DNA of 64,000 bases from positions 115,644-179,643 of the forward strand of contig BEWT01000005.1 of NCBI GenBank assembly GCA_003116855.1. The letters run 5' to 3'. Below, one piece after another: positions 1-9,045 of this stretch. Each line of letters begins with the position of its first letter. Within the stretch, counting starts at the first letter, position 1. The translations under genes were made by a program, and so were the position numbers. This DNA is from Desulfurococcaceae archaeon AG1 (GTDB lineage: Archaea > Thermoproteota > Thermoprotei_A > Sulfolobales > AG1). The notes below the pieces were generated by a model. The model saw only the letters and a program-made list of their open reading frames with translations, was not told the origin of the DNA and did no database searches.

Positions 1-491
1 TGTATGCCTCGGCAGCATATACATCTATTCTTGCTTCAAGCAAGCAGCTTGAGAGGTTCTACCAAGCAATATATCAGAAACCAGATCGAAGAGAGCTCCC
101 CAGGTTTAGGTGGGGCGTGTATTTCCACGAGGGCTATATTGTTTTTTCAAAGCTATTGATCTTCATCCTGCTCAGGGACGAAGAACTTGTTAGATATCTA
201 TATTGTATTGCGAGGGTGGGGAGGAAGGAGACAATAGCATCTGTGGATAAGGTCATCATAGGCAAGCCCACAAAGACAAAGGATATAGCTAGATGCTACC
301 CGTTCTACCATCCAAAGGGCATCGCCGCATTTTCGGCAGGCTATATCGAGTTCAGCGATATGGGTAAGAGATATGTGATCCCGATCTCGTATGGCACGGA
401 TGCAAAGATAGATATAGCCCCGGCAAGCAACGGAGCGATTTTCTGGGTTGGGGATTACTGTGTGCCAGCACCTGATATAGCTATATCATAG
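1..491 (+). CDS. cas5a: Cas5a, type I-A CRISPR Cascade subunit (C-terminal part)
   Basis: The reading frame is open from base 3 to the stop at 489-491 with no start inside the window, so the gene runs in from the left edge. Cas5 of type I-A binds the 5' handle of the crRNA and caps the Cas7 backbone. The visible part has the Cas5 pattern in which a strand with RVGRKETIASVDKV is followed by further short strands. It sits directly upstream of cas8a, with its stop codon overlapping the first possible start of that gene, as in other type I-A operons. The family call rests on motif and context, not on a search. Confidence 0.72.
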   Translation, partial: YASAAYTSILASSKQLERFYQAIYQKPDRRELPRFRWGVYFHEGYIVFSKLLIFILLRDEELVRYLYCIARVGRKETIASVDKVIIGKPTKTKDIARCYPFYHPKGIAAFSAGYIEFSDMGKRYVIPISYGTDAKIDIAPASNGAIFWVGDYCVPAPDIAIS

Positions 492-502
492 TGGGTGGGA
501 GG

Positions 503-1507
503 ATGGTTAGGGTGATACGAGTATCATATAGCAATATAAACGATATCAGGGGCACACTGGCATACTGGTTTGCAAACACAGCATGCCAGATCCTCCTAGG
601 TCAGAGGGAATGTGATGTGGCTGGGGAAGCGTATGATTTTCTACCGACAATCGCATCGAGGCTAGAGGCTATAAAAGACGAGCTCCTAGGTATAAAGGCT
701 GAACACGTATTCCAGGAGATCAAAGTCACCAACAAATATAGGATCAGTGTTGGGGACGCAATATCGATTCTAACATCGACAAGCCCCAGGGAGGAGTTCT
801 TCTATGCACCATCACACCTCTTCATAGAGTATGGCGAGTTTCTAGAGGGCTTTCTAAACACTGATATCTATAAACGTGATAAGATATTCATAAGCAACAT
901 CGTCATATCACTAGCACTCGTTGGAGCGGCGATGGCATACTCATACACAGTATCTAGGGGAGGGGTGAATGTGCATGGCTATATAGGCTATACAGGGGTG
1001 TCAATGATTAAAGGAGAGGCGTTGAATAGATATCGAGCGTTGAGAAAAAGCAGCAACGTGATAAGGATATTAGCTATGAATGAAGCGCCATGGGAGACTG
1101 TTGAGCTTGCGGTTGCATCAATACTGGTTAGAGACGACCTGAAGCCAGCTGAGTGGGATACGTTTGAGGTTGTGGAGGCATATAGAGGCACCAGTAAAAT
1201 CAACATTGCAAGCTATAGAGTATCACATATATCAACACTGGCATCGGTGATTAGCAGGGAATTCGCAGAGGGGTTCCTAGAGCTTGTGAATAGATATGGG
1301 AGGGATAAGAGTGTTAAAAAGCTGGCAGATCATATAGCTAGAAACATATATCTATACTCACTCTATAGAGACCCTCAATATATGTATCAAGCCCTGAGAC
1401 CTCTGATGTCCAAAGGCATTGACGAGAGGTTCCAAGAGGTCATAGCTGGCTGGGGAGACATAGCGAATAAGATGCTGGGGATTGCGGGATGGTGGGCAGG
1501 GGAATAG
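503..1507 (+). CDS. cas8a: Cas8a-like large subunit of type I-A Cascade
   Basis: A protein of about 334 residues between cas5a and cas3'. The size and position fit Cas8a (Csa4/Csx9 type), the subunit that recognises the PAM and helps load DNA in the type I-A effector. Sequence conservation in this family is weak and I see no diagnostic motif, so the call is mainly contextual. ATG at 503 is preferred over GTG at 491 because GGGTGGGAGG lies just before it. The 3' end overlaps the first possible start of the helicase gene by 19 bases, implying translational coupling within one operon. Confidence 0.62.
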   Translation: MVRVIRVSYSNINDIRGTLAYWFANTACQILLGQRECDVAGEAYDFLPTIASRLEAIKDELLGIKAEHVFQEIKVTNKYRISVGDAISILTSTSPREEFFYAPSHLFIEYGEFLEGFLNTDIYKRDKIFISNIVISLALVGAAMAYSYTVSRGGVNVHGYIGYTGVSMIKGEALNRYRALRKSSNVIRILAMNEAPWETVELAVASILVRDDLKPAEWDTFEVVEAYRGTSKINIASYRVSHISTLASVISREFAEGFLELVNRYGRDKSVKKLADHIARNIYLYSLYRDPQYMYQALRPLMSKGIDERFQEVIAGWGDIANKMLGIAGWWAGE

Positions 1508-3243
1508 ATCCTGGAGATGCAGATAGAATCGCTGGGAAGATGGTTGAAAAGAATGCATGGATAGCTGTGCTGAGACTACCAACAGGCTTTGGCAAATCAA
1601 CATCATCCCCGATTATCTTCAACAGACTCCACGGGCTTGGGCTGGCTGATAGAATGATCCATGTGCTGCCGCTCAGAGCCATCGTGGAGGATCTATATGT
1701 TAGGTTTTTATGCAGCGAAGCCAGAGAAGACCTCAGAGGCGTGTATGAAGCACTTATAGGGGCAGGTATTGGGAGGGGTGATATAGCATTCCAATCAGGT
1801 GATCTTCTGCTTAAACACAGCACCATCGAATGTAGGGAGGGGGAGAGCTATAGTGCTAAGAAGGATCCTCTGTTTGATTCGAGAGCTGTTATAACAACAC
1901 TAGACTCGTTCATGATGAATCTTATGAAGATCCCAGTGGCAGAGGTCTTCAAGGCGAAGAGGCACTATGCATCCCCACTAGCCAGGATATTTGTATCGGC
2001 TGTCTTCCTGGATGAGGCACACTATGTATCAGGTGACCCAAGATCTATTGCATCCACAAAACTACTGGCAGAATATGCCCAGAATGCTAGAGTACCCCTA
2101 ATACTTATGAGTGCAACAATAGGCAGAAACCACATAGAGAAGATCGTTGGGAACCATCTGAAAGCAATCACAGCATGCCTGGAGGGGGACAGGATCGGGG
2201 GTAGATGCGATGTAGAAATAGATGGTAAGGAGTTCATCGAAAAGGCATCGTCTATCAGCTGGAGGATACGGATGATAGATGAGGATATGGTTGTGGATAA
2301 GGCTGCCGAGCTTGTCGGGATAGGCAAAAGGGTTCTGATACTGGTTAGAAGCGTCAAAAGATCTGCAGAGATATATAGGAGGCTGAGGGAGAGGGGTGTC
2401 GAGTCTCGACTACTGCATGCAGGGCTAACCCTCAGAGATAGGGGGGAGGTGCTTTCCGATGTCAGATCTATGCTGGAGACGAAGAGAGGATTCGCCCTGG
2501 TAGCAACGCCTGTGATCAACGCAGGTGTTGATATGAGCTTCGACGCAGCCATAGTCGAGGCTGCTGACTTCACATCTATAATCCAGATATGCGGGAGAGT
2601 CTGTAGATCTGAGCTATGTGGAGATGCGGAGGTATTCATAGTGGCACAGAGATCGAGCAAATATGTTTTGGATGAGATCGATAAACTCAAAAATATAGAC
2701 CTGAGGATACCGTTCGATATAAAAGATAGAAAGGGGTATGCAGTACTCCTAGAAATAGATGCTAGCAACACAGATATAAAGGGAGTTGGGCGTGAGATCC
2801 TAGATCTCTTCGGCCTCTTCTACCCATTCTATGTATCGCAGAAAGATATCACGAAATACCTCCTAGAGAATATGGGATCCCCGGCTAGGAGGAGCCTGCT
2901 GATCCAGGTATTCATAGATCCTGGCAGGGATGGGATAGAACTGAGGGATGTCCTGGGCAAAATGATCACGGTGGATGCGTGGGATGTGAAGAGATGCAGA
3001 GAATATGCCGATAGCTATCTAGAGATCGCTGAGGAGAATGGAGAACTAGTGGTTAGAGAGAACAAGGAGGCTTGGGAGAGGATAAGGATGAACCTTGAGC
3101 ACCCGTTGAGACTATATAGAAGCCTGTTCCATGCAAGGACGAGTGGATCGAGATATGTGGTTGCAGGAGGCATTCTGATCAGGGGTGAAGGTTATGACAA
3201 AGAAGCCGGGCTGCTATGCATACAAGAAGGGGGAGAGGGCTGA
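1489..3243 (+). CDS. cas3': Cas3' superfamily 2 helicase (type I-A)
   Basis: ATP-dependent helicase that unwinds target DNA for degradation. Walker A is LPTGFGKST (about residues 30-38), the DEAH box is FLDEAH (about 172), motif III is LMSATIG (about 206) and motif VI is QICGRVCRS (about 366). At 584 residues it is a stand-alone helicase without an HD nuclease domain; the nuclease is the next gene, which is the usual split arrangement in type I-A. It overlaps cas8a at its start and the HD gene at its end. All core helicase motifs are intact. Confidence 0.88.
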   Translation: MVGRGIDPGDADRIAGKMVEKNAWIAVLRLPTGFGKSTSSPIIFNRLHGLGLADRMIHVLPLRAIVEDLYVRFLCSEAREDLRGVYEALIGAGIGRGDIAFQSGDLLLKHSTIECREGESYSAKKDPLFDSRAVITTLDSFMMNLMKIPVAEVFKAKRHYASPLARIFVSAVFLDEAHYVSGDPRSIASTKLLAEYAQNARVPLILMSATIGRNHIEKIVGNHLKAITACLEGDRIGGRCDVEIDGKEFIEKASSISWRIRMIDEDMVVDKAAELVGIGKRVLILVRSVKRSAEIYRRLRERGVESRLLHAGLTLRDRGEVLSDVRSMLETKRGFALVATPVINAGVDMSFDAAIVEAADFTSIIQICGRVCRSELCGDAEVFIVAQRSSKYVLDEIDKLKNIDLRIPFDIKDRKGYAVLLEIDASNTDIKGVGREILDLFGLFYPFYVSQKDITKYLLENMGSPARRSLLIQVFIDPGRDGIELRDVLGKMITVDAWDVKRCREYADSYLEIAEENGELVVRENKEAWERIRMNLEHPLRLYRSLFHARTSGSRYVVAGGILIRGEGYDKEAGLLCIQEGGEG

Positions 3244-3925
3244 GAATCTGGCTGAACATCTAGCTGGTGTTGCCCGATGCTGCAGAGAGCACAAGCTCCT
3301 AGCACCTGTTGCATCGAAGATAGCTAGGAACTATGGGTTGTCCAAGGATTATGTGGAGGATATGATTGTAGCTGCATGTCTGCTCCACGACATCGGAAAG
3401 GCTGATAGGAAATACCAGGATCTATGTCTATCCAGTGGGTGTGAGGAATTTTCTGGACACGATGTGAGGGGCTATAAGCTGGCTGCAACGGCCCTTAAAA
3501 GGCTTGAGGATTCGTCTAGGATTGCTGTCAATACCGGGATGGCTGATGTCCTGAATATAGCACTGCTAATCCCGATCCTCATGCATCACTACTTCCAGAG
3601 GGGTATAGATAATCTGAGGAATGATCTGGATATAATCGATGAGATAGATGTACACCCACAATGCATAGAGGATCTCCACATGGTGCTCGAACTAAGAACA
3701 GAGCTATTTAAAAACGAATATGTGGAGAACCTAGTGTCCACTGTGTTAGGGCTTATCACAGATGGTAGGGTAAGGCTTGTCCCGGTATATCGTTTCGCCA
3801 GTGTACCAGATCTTCTGAATGATCTGCAGTCATATACAAACCTACTCCAGAAACACAGTGCCATAGCTGTGACAGCGATTCTGAATGAATGTGATGGGTG
3901 GGTTGCACGTGTTAGGAGGGGATAG
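3194..3925 (+). CDS. cas3'': Cas3'' HD-domain nuclease (type I-A)
   Basis: Metal-dependent HD nuclease that degrades DNA after Cas3' unwinding. The N-terminal AEHLAGV histidine (about residue 19), the LLHDIGK motif (about 62-68) and SGHDVRG further on give the HD-superfamily metal site. ATG at 3194 is preferred to GTG at 3185 because AGGGGTGA lies six bases upstream. The gene begins inside the 3' end of cas3', so the two are probably translated together. Confidence 0.85.
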   Translation: MTKKPGCYAYKKGERAENLAEHLAGVARCCREHKLLAPVASKIARNYGLSKDYVEDMIVAACLLHDIGKADRKYQDLCLSSGCEEFSGHDVRGYKLAATALKRLEDSSRIAVNTGMADVLNIALLIPILMHHYFQRGIDNLRNDLDIIDEIDVHPQCIEDLHMVLELRTELFKNEYVENLVSTVLGLITDGRVRLVPVYRFASVPDLLNDLQSYTNLLQKHSAIAVTAILNECDGWVARVRRG

Positions 3926-4838
3926 GGAGATCTACTGCTTAAATGTGTCAATTATGCCGGAGGAGACTATCAAGATATATCCATTCACATCTAGGGTGCT
4001 CAAGAGCATAGCTATTCAGAAGATGTTGAGGAGCCACAGGGATCTCATACTCTCTAGGGATAAATACAAGCCCCTATTCATATCCATGCTCTCGGATGGC
4101 AATGGTAGGAGGCTGTATTCGCTGTACAATTCAAAGCCACAGATCCTGCTGCGGGACAGGATATATCGTGGAAGAATATGCATCTCCCCAAGAGGCGGTG
4201 CATCGATAGATCCAGAGCTAGAGGGCTTTGTAGAAACACCATTCGGAAGGATCATATACTATGTAGAGTCTATAGAGATCCACAGGCTATCAAGCCTATC
4301 ACTTAGACTGGATGGGAGGCTTTATGTCGAGTTCTTATCCCCTGTCCTGCTATCATCTAAGATCATCATGTATAGCGGTGGAAACGGGGTGAGGGCTGAG
4401 CTGTTCAGGATCCCATCTCCAGGGGCGATCATAGCATATTCTCTGAAGCTGTGGAACTCGATATCGCCTCCACAGTATAGGCTGCCAAGACCATGCGATG
4501 ATGAAACAGCCAGGAGATATGAAGCTATATTCTCAGTCAGAGCGGAGGCATGCACAGGTGTCGAAATGGCAGAGATAAGATCGGTGGTTGTTGAGACAGG
4601 GAGGAGAAGAGATGGAGGGGCAAAAACAGACACAGCATTCGAAGGCAAAATCAGATTCAAAATAGCATGTGAAGAGATAGAAGAAATAGCATCGAAAACA
4701 CTAGCACTAGCACAACACCTAGGAATAGGAAGAAGCAGAGGAATAGGACTAGGAGAAATACAGCTAACACCACAACCAACAAAAACACATACAAAAGCTT
4801 ATAAGCTAGATAAGAATTTGGAACAAAAAAGCAAATAG
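3885..4838 (+). CDS. cas6: Cas6 crRNA-processing endoribonuclease
   Basis: Cleaves pre-crRNA within the repeat. The C-terminal GIGRSRGIGLGEIQL (about residues 281-295) is the glycine-rich RNA-binding loop that defines Cas6, placed after two ferredoxin-like halves. The start is uncertain: ATG at 3885, ATG at 3894 and GTG at 3945 are all in frame, and the first part overlaps cas3''. The conserved N-terminal strand (CLNVSIM) begins near 3939, so a start before 3945 is needed to keep it whole. It is the last gene of the operon. No repeat array follows. Confidence 0.82.
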   Translation: MNVMGGLHVLGGDREIYCLNVSIMPEETIKIYPFTSRVLKSIAIQKMLRSHRDLILSRDKYKPLFISMLSDGNGRRLYSLYNSKPQILLRDRIYRGRICISPRGGASIDPELEGFVETPFGRIIYYVESIEIHRLSSLSLRLDGRLYVEFLSPVLLSSKIIMYSGGNGVRAELFRIPSPGAIIAYSLKLWNSISPPQYRLPRPCDDETARRYEAIFSVRAEACTGVEMAEIRSVVVETGRRRDGGAKTDTAFEGKIRFKIACEEIEEIASKTLALAQHLGIGRSRGIGLGEIQLTPQPTKTHTKAYKLDKNLEQKSK

Positions 4839-5167
4839 ATCAGCGATTTTACTATAACGGAATAAAAGAATAAGGCTCTCGATTGTAAGAAGATCGAGGC
4901 TGGGCTTTTTATCCACACTTGCTACGAGAAGGATGGAACTAAAAGATAGAATAGTGCTTAACGTGAGGATCTGAGATTAAGGTGGCGAGAAGAAGCTATG
5001 AGGAGAATGTGGCTAGTCCTGAGGAGTGCTTATCGTTTCTCCCTACTGCTTAGTGGTTGGGAGTTCCACTCACCCAAAGGACTCGCTTAGCTTATCCCAC
5101 GGCTCATGGGTGGCTGTTGAGCCCAGCGATACAGGCTCCTATTGCCTAGACAGGCTCTATAAAAATA
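4839..5167 (+). other. Non-coding gap after cas6 with hairpin; possible transposon-end remnant
   Basis: No gene is seen. The right half holds a perfect hairpin with arms GGCTCA and TGAGCC and an 11-base loop near 5102-5124, followed by a partial repeat of AGGCTC/GGCTC. The GC-rich hairpin string resembles the right ends of TnpB-type elements, but no TnpB reading frame remains. There are no regularly spaced direct repeats, so it is not a CRISPR array or an obvious leader. Confidence 0.3.
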
Positions 5168-5575
5168 ATGAAATATTTAAGATTTTCTAGTCTTTCTCAG
5201 CATTTGTCCTCAATATATAGTGATATATCTGCTTGTGAGAAGAGGGTTGAGAGATTTATCGAGCTGCTTGGGAATCGATATTTAGTTGGTGGGGTGGTTC
5301 TTCTGGCTAGGGTTGTTCTTGGCGATCTGGTTCCGGCTCTTTCTAGCTGGATCCTCTGTGTTGATGAGGAGGGGGGATATGCACTATATCTGTTAAGCTG
5401 CCAGACTTGGTTGATGATTAGGATAGGAGGATATACATAGCACTATACATCGCTGCTAGAGCCACGATGGATTATAGAGTTGCCGCTGCCCTCCACATCT
5501 ACTCTGTTAGAAATAAGGTTGCTGTCCACCGTTCACCGTTCTCCCGAGAGCGGTTTTGACCACCCTCGGGTTCAT
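5168..5575 (+). pseudogene. Broken gene of unknown function, frameshifted and cut by a dispersed repeat
   Basis: The first 80 or so codons from ATG 5168 read as ordinary protein. Near 5392 the frame must shift to continue as KLPDLVDD, a stop, then DRRIYIALYIAARATMDY and on to 5575. The last part runs into dispersed-repeat copy 1. Nothing in either piece lets me name a family. Two lesions and the abrupt end argue for a decayed gene rather than two small ones. Confidence 0.4.
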
Positions 5576-5715
5576 CACGGTTTCCCCTAGCCCCCTCCCC
5601 ACGGTTCACCCATGGGTCTCGGGAACCAGGGGTCACTAACACTCATAACCTCCAGAGCTTATAAGTTTCCCTGAATATGAAGAATTCTAGAAACAATCAA
5701 AAAAGAAAACAGCCA
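5530..5715 (+). repeat. Structured dispersed repeat, copy 1
   Basis: Homologous to sequence at 10160-10320 and, in part, 16768-16855. It contains a stem CCCGAG/CTCGGG (5543-5548 with 5565-5570), a C-rich block, a second stem GGTTC/GAACC (5603-5607 with 5623-5627) and ends in GGGGTCA. A TATA-like AGCTTATAAG (about 5661) follows. Copies 1 and 2 also share a block beginning GAAGAATTCTA and ending AAAACAGCC. The stems keep pairing while bases differ between copies, which suggests an RNA or hairpin-ended element. Confidence 0.6.
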
Positions 5716-5804
5716 AGCACTGTGATGAGGGCTTTGGCGTGTTCCAAGGTCTACTCTAAGATCCCGAGGGCTATAGAAGTTGAAAACCCTATGCCTGGCA
5801 GGCA

Positions 5805-6080
5805 ATGCTGTATAGGGGGATTTTATATGCATATTCAATACTGGATCTCGAAAAACCAGTTCTTATCAAGATAGAGCCGCCGGTGGATAAGAGGGAGAGG
5901 CTAAGAACAATGCTGGAGGGGAGGAGAGTAACTGTTAGAGGGAAGACATACTGGGTTGGAGGTCTTCTGAAGAAGATTAGAGGAGAGAGGATAGCATCAT
6001 GGGTATACCTAATGCTGAAGAAATCCATCAAAGCGATAGAGGAAACCTGTAGAGGGAGATACAGGATAATAAAGATCTAG
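5805..6080 (+). CDS. Small hypothetical protein, 91 aa
   Basis: A basic protein of 91 residues starting at ATG 5805. It has alternating strands and helices (VLIKIEPP, RVTVRGKTYWVGGLLKK) and codon use like its neighbours, so it is probably real. I recognise no family. It lies 3' of dispersed-repeat copy 1, whose TATA-like box is about 140 bases upstream; a 65-codon frame at 5677-5874 partly overlaps it in another frame and may only be a leader. It converges on the phosphoesterase gene 31 bases away. Confidence 0.45.
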   Translation: MLYRGILYAYSILDLEKPVLIKIEPPVDKRERLRTMLEGRRVTVRGKTYWVGGLLKKIRGERIASWVYLMLKKSIKAIEETCRGRYRIIKI

Positions 6081-6111
6081 GCTTTGAAGAATATTATGAG
6101 GCTCTAGCCTT

Positions 6112-6864
6112 CTACACGTTTTCTGCCCTAGTTTTGCTGGCTGTTGTTCTCTGTAGCTGTATTGTTTCTAGCTTTTCTAGGTCTCTCCATATCTCTATCT
6201 CTATATTGTTTATTATTATGTAGTGTCTATTCTGCTGGCTGCTGTCTATATATATGTATTTGGATCCCCATGGGAGTTCATGGGTTTTAAACCCTCCCGA
6301 GTGCATATGCCCATTAATCACTAGCATCGGTCTTATGATCTTTATTGCTTCGAGGGCGGTTTTGGATCCTATACCCTCCACCATGAATGGGAATAGGTTT
6401 GGTAGATAGGGTGTCTCGTGGATCAGAAGTATATCTATCTCTTGATCTGCAAGCCTCCTGGCTATTTCCAGAAACTCCTCGGGTTTCCTCCTAGGAACCC
6501 CTTTTCTCTGCCTGCGACCAGTTGATATTATCCCGCTTATGCCTGTGACACGGAGACCTCCTATATCATATACTCTTCCATCATCCATGAGAACCGGTAG
6601 ATACTCCTTGGCTCTAATGTTGTAAAGCCTGGTGAGGACATCCATGTTCTCGTGGTTACCATAGATTGTGAGTACAACTGTTCTCCTAAGCAGCTCGTAG
6701 AACTCAGCCTCATTGACTGTATGACCCCAATCACCACAGGATAACAGATACTCTGGACTGTGATAGTCCACGATCGATAAGAGCCACTCCCAAGCCCTAC
6801 CCTCGTCGAAGCCCTTATAGATCCTCTTGTCATAGTGCAGATCGCAGATAACCATGATCCTCAA
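6112..6864 (-). CDS. Calcineurin-like metallophosphoesterase
   Basis: A 250-residue metal-dependent phosphoesterase. The motifs are in order: DLHYD (D and H, residues 7-11), CGDWGH, YGNHEN, LIHETP and NGHMHSGGF, together supplying a two-metal site. The family includes phosphatases, nucleases and 2',3'-cyclic phosphodiesterases, so the substrate cannot be stated. It is the third gene of a minus-strand set: ATPase, Panacea protein, then this, with gaps of 31 and 67 bases. That context makes a role as an effector or toxin possible (inference). Confidence 0.8.
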   Translation of the reverse strand: MRIMVICDLHYDKRIYKGFDEGRAWEWLLSIVDYHSPEYLLSCGDWGHTVNEAEFYELLRRTVVLTIYGNHENMDVLTRLYNIRAKEYLPVLMDDGRVYDIGGLRVTGISGIISTGRRQRKGVPRRKPEEFLEIARRLADQEIDILLIHETPYLPNLFPFMVEGIGSKTALEAIKIIRPMLVINGHMHSGGFKTHELPWGSKYIYIDSSQQNRHYIIINNIEIEIWRDLEKLETIQLQRTTASKTRAENV

Positions 6865-6931
6865 ATCAAGCCGCCCCAGCTTTTCTTCTCCCCATATAAT
6901 ATCCCTTCAAGAATCAAATGTTCAAGCATTA

Positions 6932-7666
6932 TTAGCCCTTAATAGCCTCTGCTGCTGTGTTGAGGATCTCGGTGTATAGGTTCTTCGCCCTGTTCCTGAT
7001 AGTTGTTGGTAGTGGTTCTTTTGATGATGCGTGTTTATTCATCTCCTCTAGCAGATCTAGTAGATCCTTTGTTATCTCGTTAAGACGTTTAACATCATAT
7101 GTTGAGAGGTGTCCCACGGCTATGGCGTAGAGGGCTAGCATCTCCTTTGGTAGCATTTCGAATGCTTCTCTATACTCATCGTATAGCCTTCCCACCAGCT
7201 CGATAACACTATCTCGATCCCTATCTACGCTCCTAGCAAGCTCGAAGATCTCTCTATACCAGTCAAAGCCTTTCACACCGTATTCCTCATACACCCTTGT
7301 AAGCAACATCTTCAAAGGCATGAAACCATACTCTCTAATCACCTTATCTACAACTCTCCTCACATCCTCGGGAAGAGGCGGTGGCTCTTCCAAGGCTATA
7401 TATCTCACCTCGGGTCCAGCATCAACATATAGACGTTCCGATCTAACCAGAGTATCAAGAACATCGAGAACCTCCCTTGAGAAGGGTCCGAAGACCCATC
7501 GCTTCCACTCAATATCTGTAATCCTGTGACCAAGCTCCTTAGAAGATATAGCATCAACCAAGAATAGAAGCTTCATCAAACGCGTACGCCCAACACCTCT
7601 TGGGAAGCGGGAGACCATATAGAGTATAATATCGCTCAACAGCGGAATACCGATCTTCACCCCCAT
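6932..7666 (-). CDS. Panacea-domain (SocA/GepA-like) protein
   Basis: Residues about 10-75 match the Panacea pattern: RLMKLLFLVDAIS, then ITDIEWKRWVFGPFSREV and a following helix (LDVLDTL). Panacea domains are known antitoxin or chaperone-like modules neutralising many different toxins. The remaining 150 residues are helical and unassigned; they could be the toxin-specific part. It lies between the ATPase gene (31 bases upstream) and the phosphoesterase (67 bases downstream) on the same strand, so the three are probably one transcript. Length (244) is larger than a bare Panacea domain. Confidence 0.62.
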   Translation of the reverse strand: MGVKIGIPLLSDIILYMVSRFPRGVGRTRLMKLLFLVDAISSKELGHRITDIEWKRWVFGPFSREVLDVLDTLVRSERLYVDAGPEVRYIALEEPPPLPEDVRRVVDKVIREYGFMPLKMLLTRVYEEYGVKGFDWYREIFELARSVDRDRDSVIELVGRLYDEYREAFEMLPKEMLALYAIAVGHLSTYDVKRLNEITKDLLDLLEEMNKHASSKEPLPTTIRNRAKNLYTEILNTAAEAIKG

Positions 7667-7697
7667 ATCTAGATCCTAAAAACTTAAGAGAAAACAG

Positions 7698-8885
7698 CTA
7701 TGCCATAGCTTCTCTGACAACGTCTTCTGGGGAGATCCTCCGGCTTCTCTTCCTAGCCATTGCTTTTAATGCGTGGTAGTATGCTGGGATCTGGAATGCG
7801 TATTCCCTGCCTATCCATGGTTCACTTGGGATCTCAGAGATCTTATCTGCAGCTGCTATGTATATAGCTATGTTTCTCTTGAGCATCACCGTCTTGAGGT
7901 CTATGTCTGCATCGTCTATATTGCTAGCAGCACTCCAAAGCTCCTCCCAGAGCCTCTCCCCAAAGGTTTTCTGCATCTTCTCTACAAATTTCGAGAGCCT
8001 CGTTAGAACCCTTCCCTCAAGCCATCTCTTCAACCCTCTTTTCCATATCCTCTCCAGAGCCCTCGGGTTCCCCCCAGCTAGTCTCCAGAGAAGCTCTCCA
8101 GACTCTTCATAGCCGATCCCGAGCTCCCTAGCGACCCTATAGTGAAGCCCTATCTGGTTTACGAGCTCCTCAGAAGCAATCCTAGATAGGTTCCACATAA
8201 AAGCCCAATTAACCTTGTCATTTACCTCATCCATGATCTCCTCCACTAGTGCGTCGCTTGTTAGTGCTATAACAGCTATCGATCCCCTTCTCCTAGAGTA
8301 AACTCTATTATCTTCTACTATTTCGTTTGCAGATACCTCTAGCCAGTCCCTAAAGGCTCCCAAGCTCTCCCTACCGCTAGCCCTAGCCTCATCCAGCACT
8401 ATCAATATATTCTTACCTTTCTCAAACTTCCTAGCGATCCTATCTATTAGGATTGCTATGAGCTTCGCTGCATCCACCAAACCCTTAACAACGCCCGACT
8501 GATCTAAAGAACCTCCGAGGCTCGATACTGCTTCTGCAAGCAACCCCCAAAGATCCGTAGAGCTATATGCACTAGACACATCCCAAGAAACCCTGGGCTT
8601 TGCAGAGACATAGACGAGCTCATAGCCGCTTTCAAAACCCTCCCGCTCAAGCTCTGCAAGGGAATATCTGAGAGCACTAAATAAAGTGCTCTTACCACAT
8701 CCCTTGGGTCCATAGAGAACAGTGATTCGCCCTCCCTCAACAATGTTCTCCCCAGCAGCTATGTTTTTAACCTCCTCCTCACGATCTACGAATCTACCTA
8801 GACTAGTCTCATAGCTATGCATCCTGGAAATGATCTCATCGACTATGTCCCTATCCTCTCTCCGGATCCCCTCTTTTACAGCCAC
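7698..8885 (-). CDS. Archaeal P-loop ATPase (AAA/STAND-like), copy A
   Basis: Walker A is YGPKGCGKST and Walker B is ILIVLDEA, followed by a region predicted as sensor strand (AVIALTSDALVEEI) and a helical C-terminus. I place the start at GTG 8885 (about 395 aa) because it aligns with the ATG GCT GTA start of the paralogue at 14342 and has GGTGGG just upstream; ATG 8909 is also in frame. N- and C-terminal parts are very similar to that paralogue, while the segment between Walker A and Walker B differs almost completely. Probable first gene of a set with the Panacea and phosphoesterase genes. Confidence 0.72.
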   Translation of the reverse strand: MAVKEGIRREDRDIVDEIISRMHSYETSLGRFVDREEEVKNIAAGENIVEGGRITVLYGPKGCGKSTLFSALRYSLAELEREGFESGYELVYVSAKPRVSWDVSSAYSSTDLWGLLAEAVSSLGGSLDQSGVVKGLVDAAKLIAILIDRIARKFEKGKNILIVLDEARASGRESLGAFRDWLEVSANEIVEDNRVYSRRRGSIAVIALTSDALVEEIMDEVNDKVNWAFMWNLSRIASEELVNQIGLHYRVARELGIGYEESGELLWRLAGGNPRALERIWKRGLKRWLEGRVLTRLSKFVEKMQKTFGERLWEELWSAASNIDDADIDLKTVMLKRNIAIYIAAADKISEIPSEPWIGREYAFQIPAYYHALKAMARKRSRRISPEDVVREAMA

Positions 8886-9045
8886 ATACCCACCAAATAT
8901 AGATATCAAAATAGATATATAGAAAGAGCAGAAGCTATATCCCTATCTCCATAATGACTTCAAGATCTCTGGCGAAGGTCTTTTCAGTTAATGAAATATA
9001 GGCTGTTATAGCCTATGATTTATAGGTTTCCGTCGGATATAAGCT

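Noticed and set aside
2022..2771. A 249-codon open frame on the minus strand inside the helicase gene
   Set aside because: It is antisense to a gene with all Cas3' motifs, is very Ser/Leu/Ile-rich and has no domain; a shadow of codon bias.
4839..5167. CRISPR array after cas6
   Set aside because: No direct repeats with regular spacing; only hairpins.
5677..5874. A 65-codon frame just after dispersed-repeat copy 1
   Set aside because: Its first codons lie in repeat sequence shared with copy 2 and the rest overlaps the more convincing frame at 5805; kept only as a possible leader.
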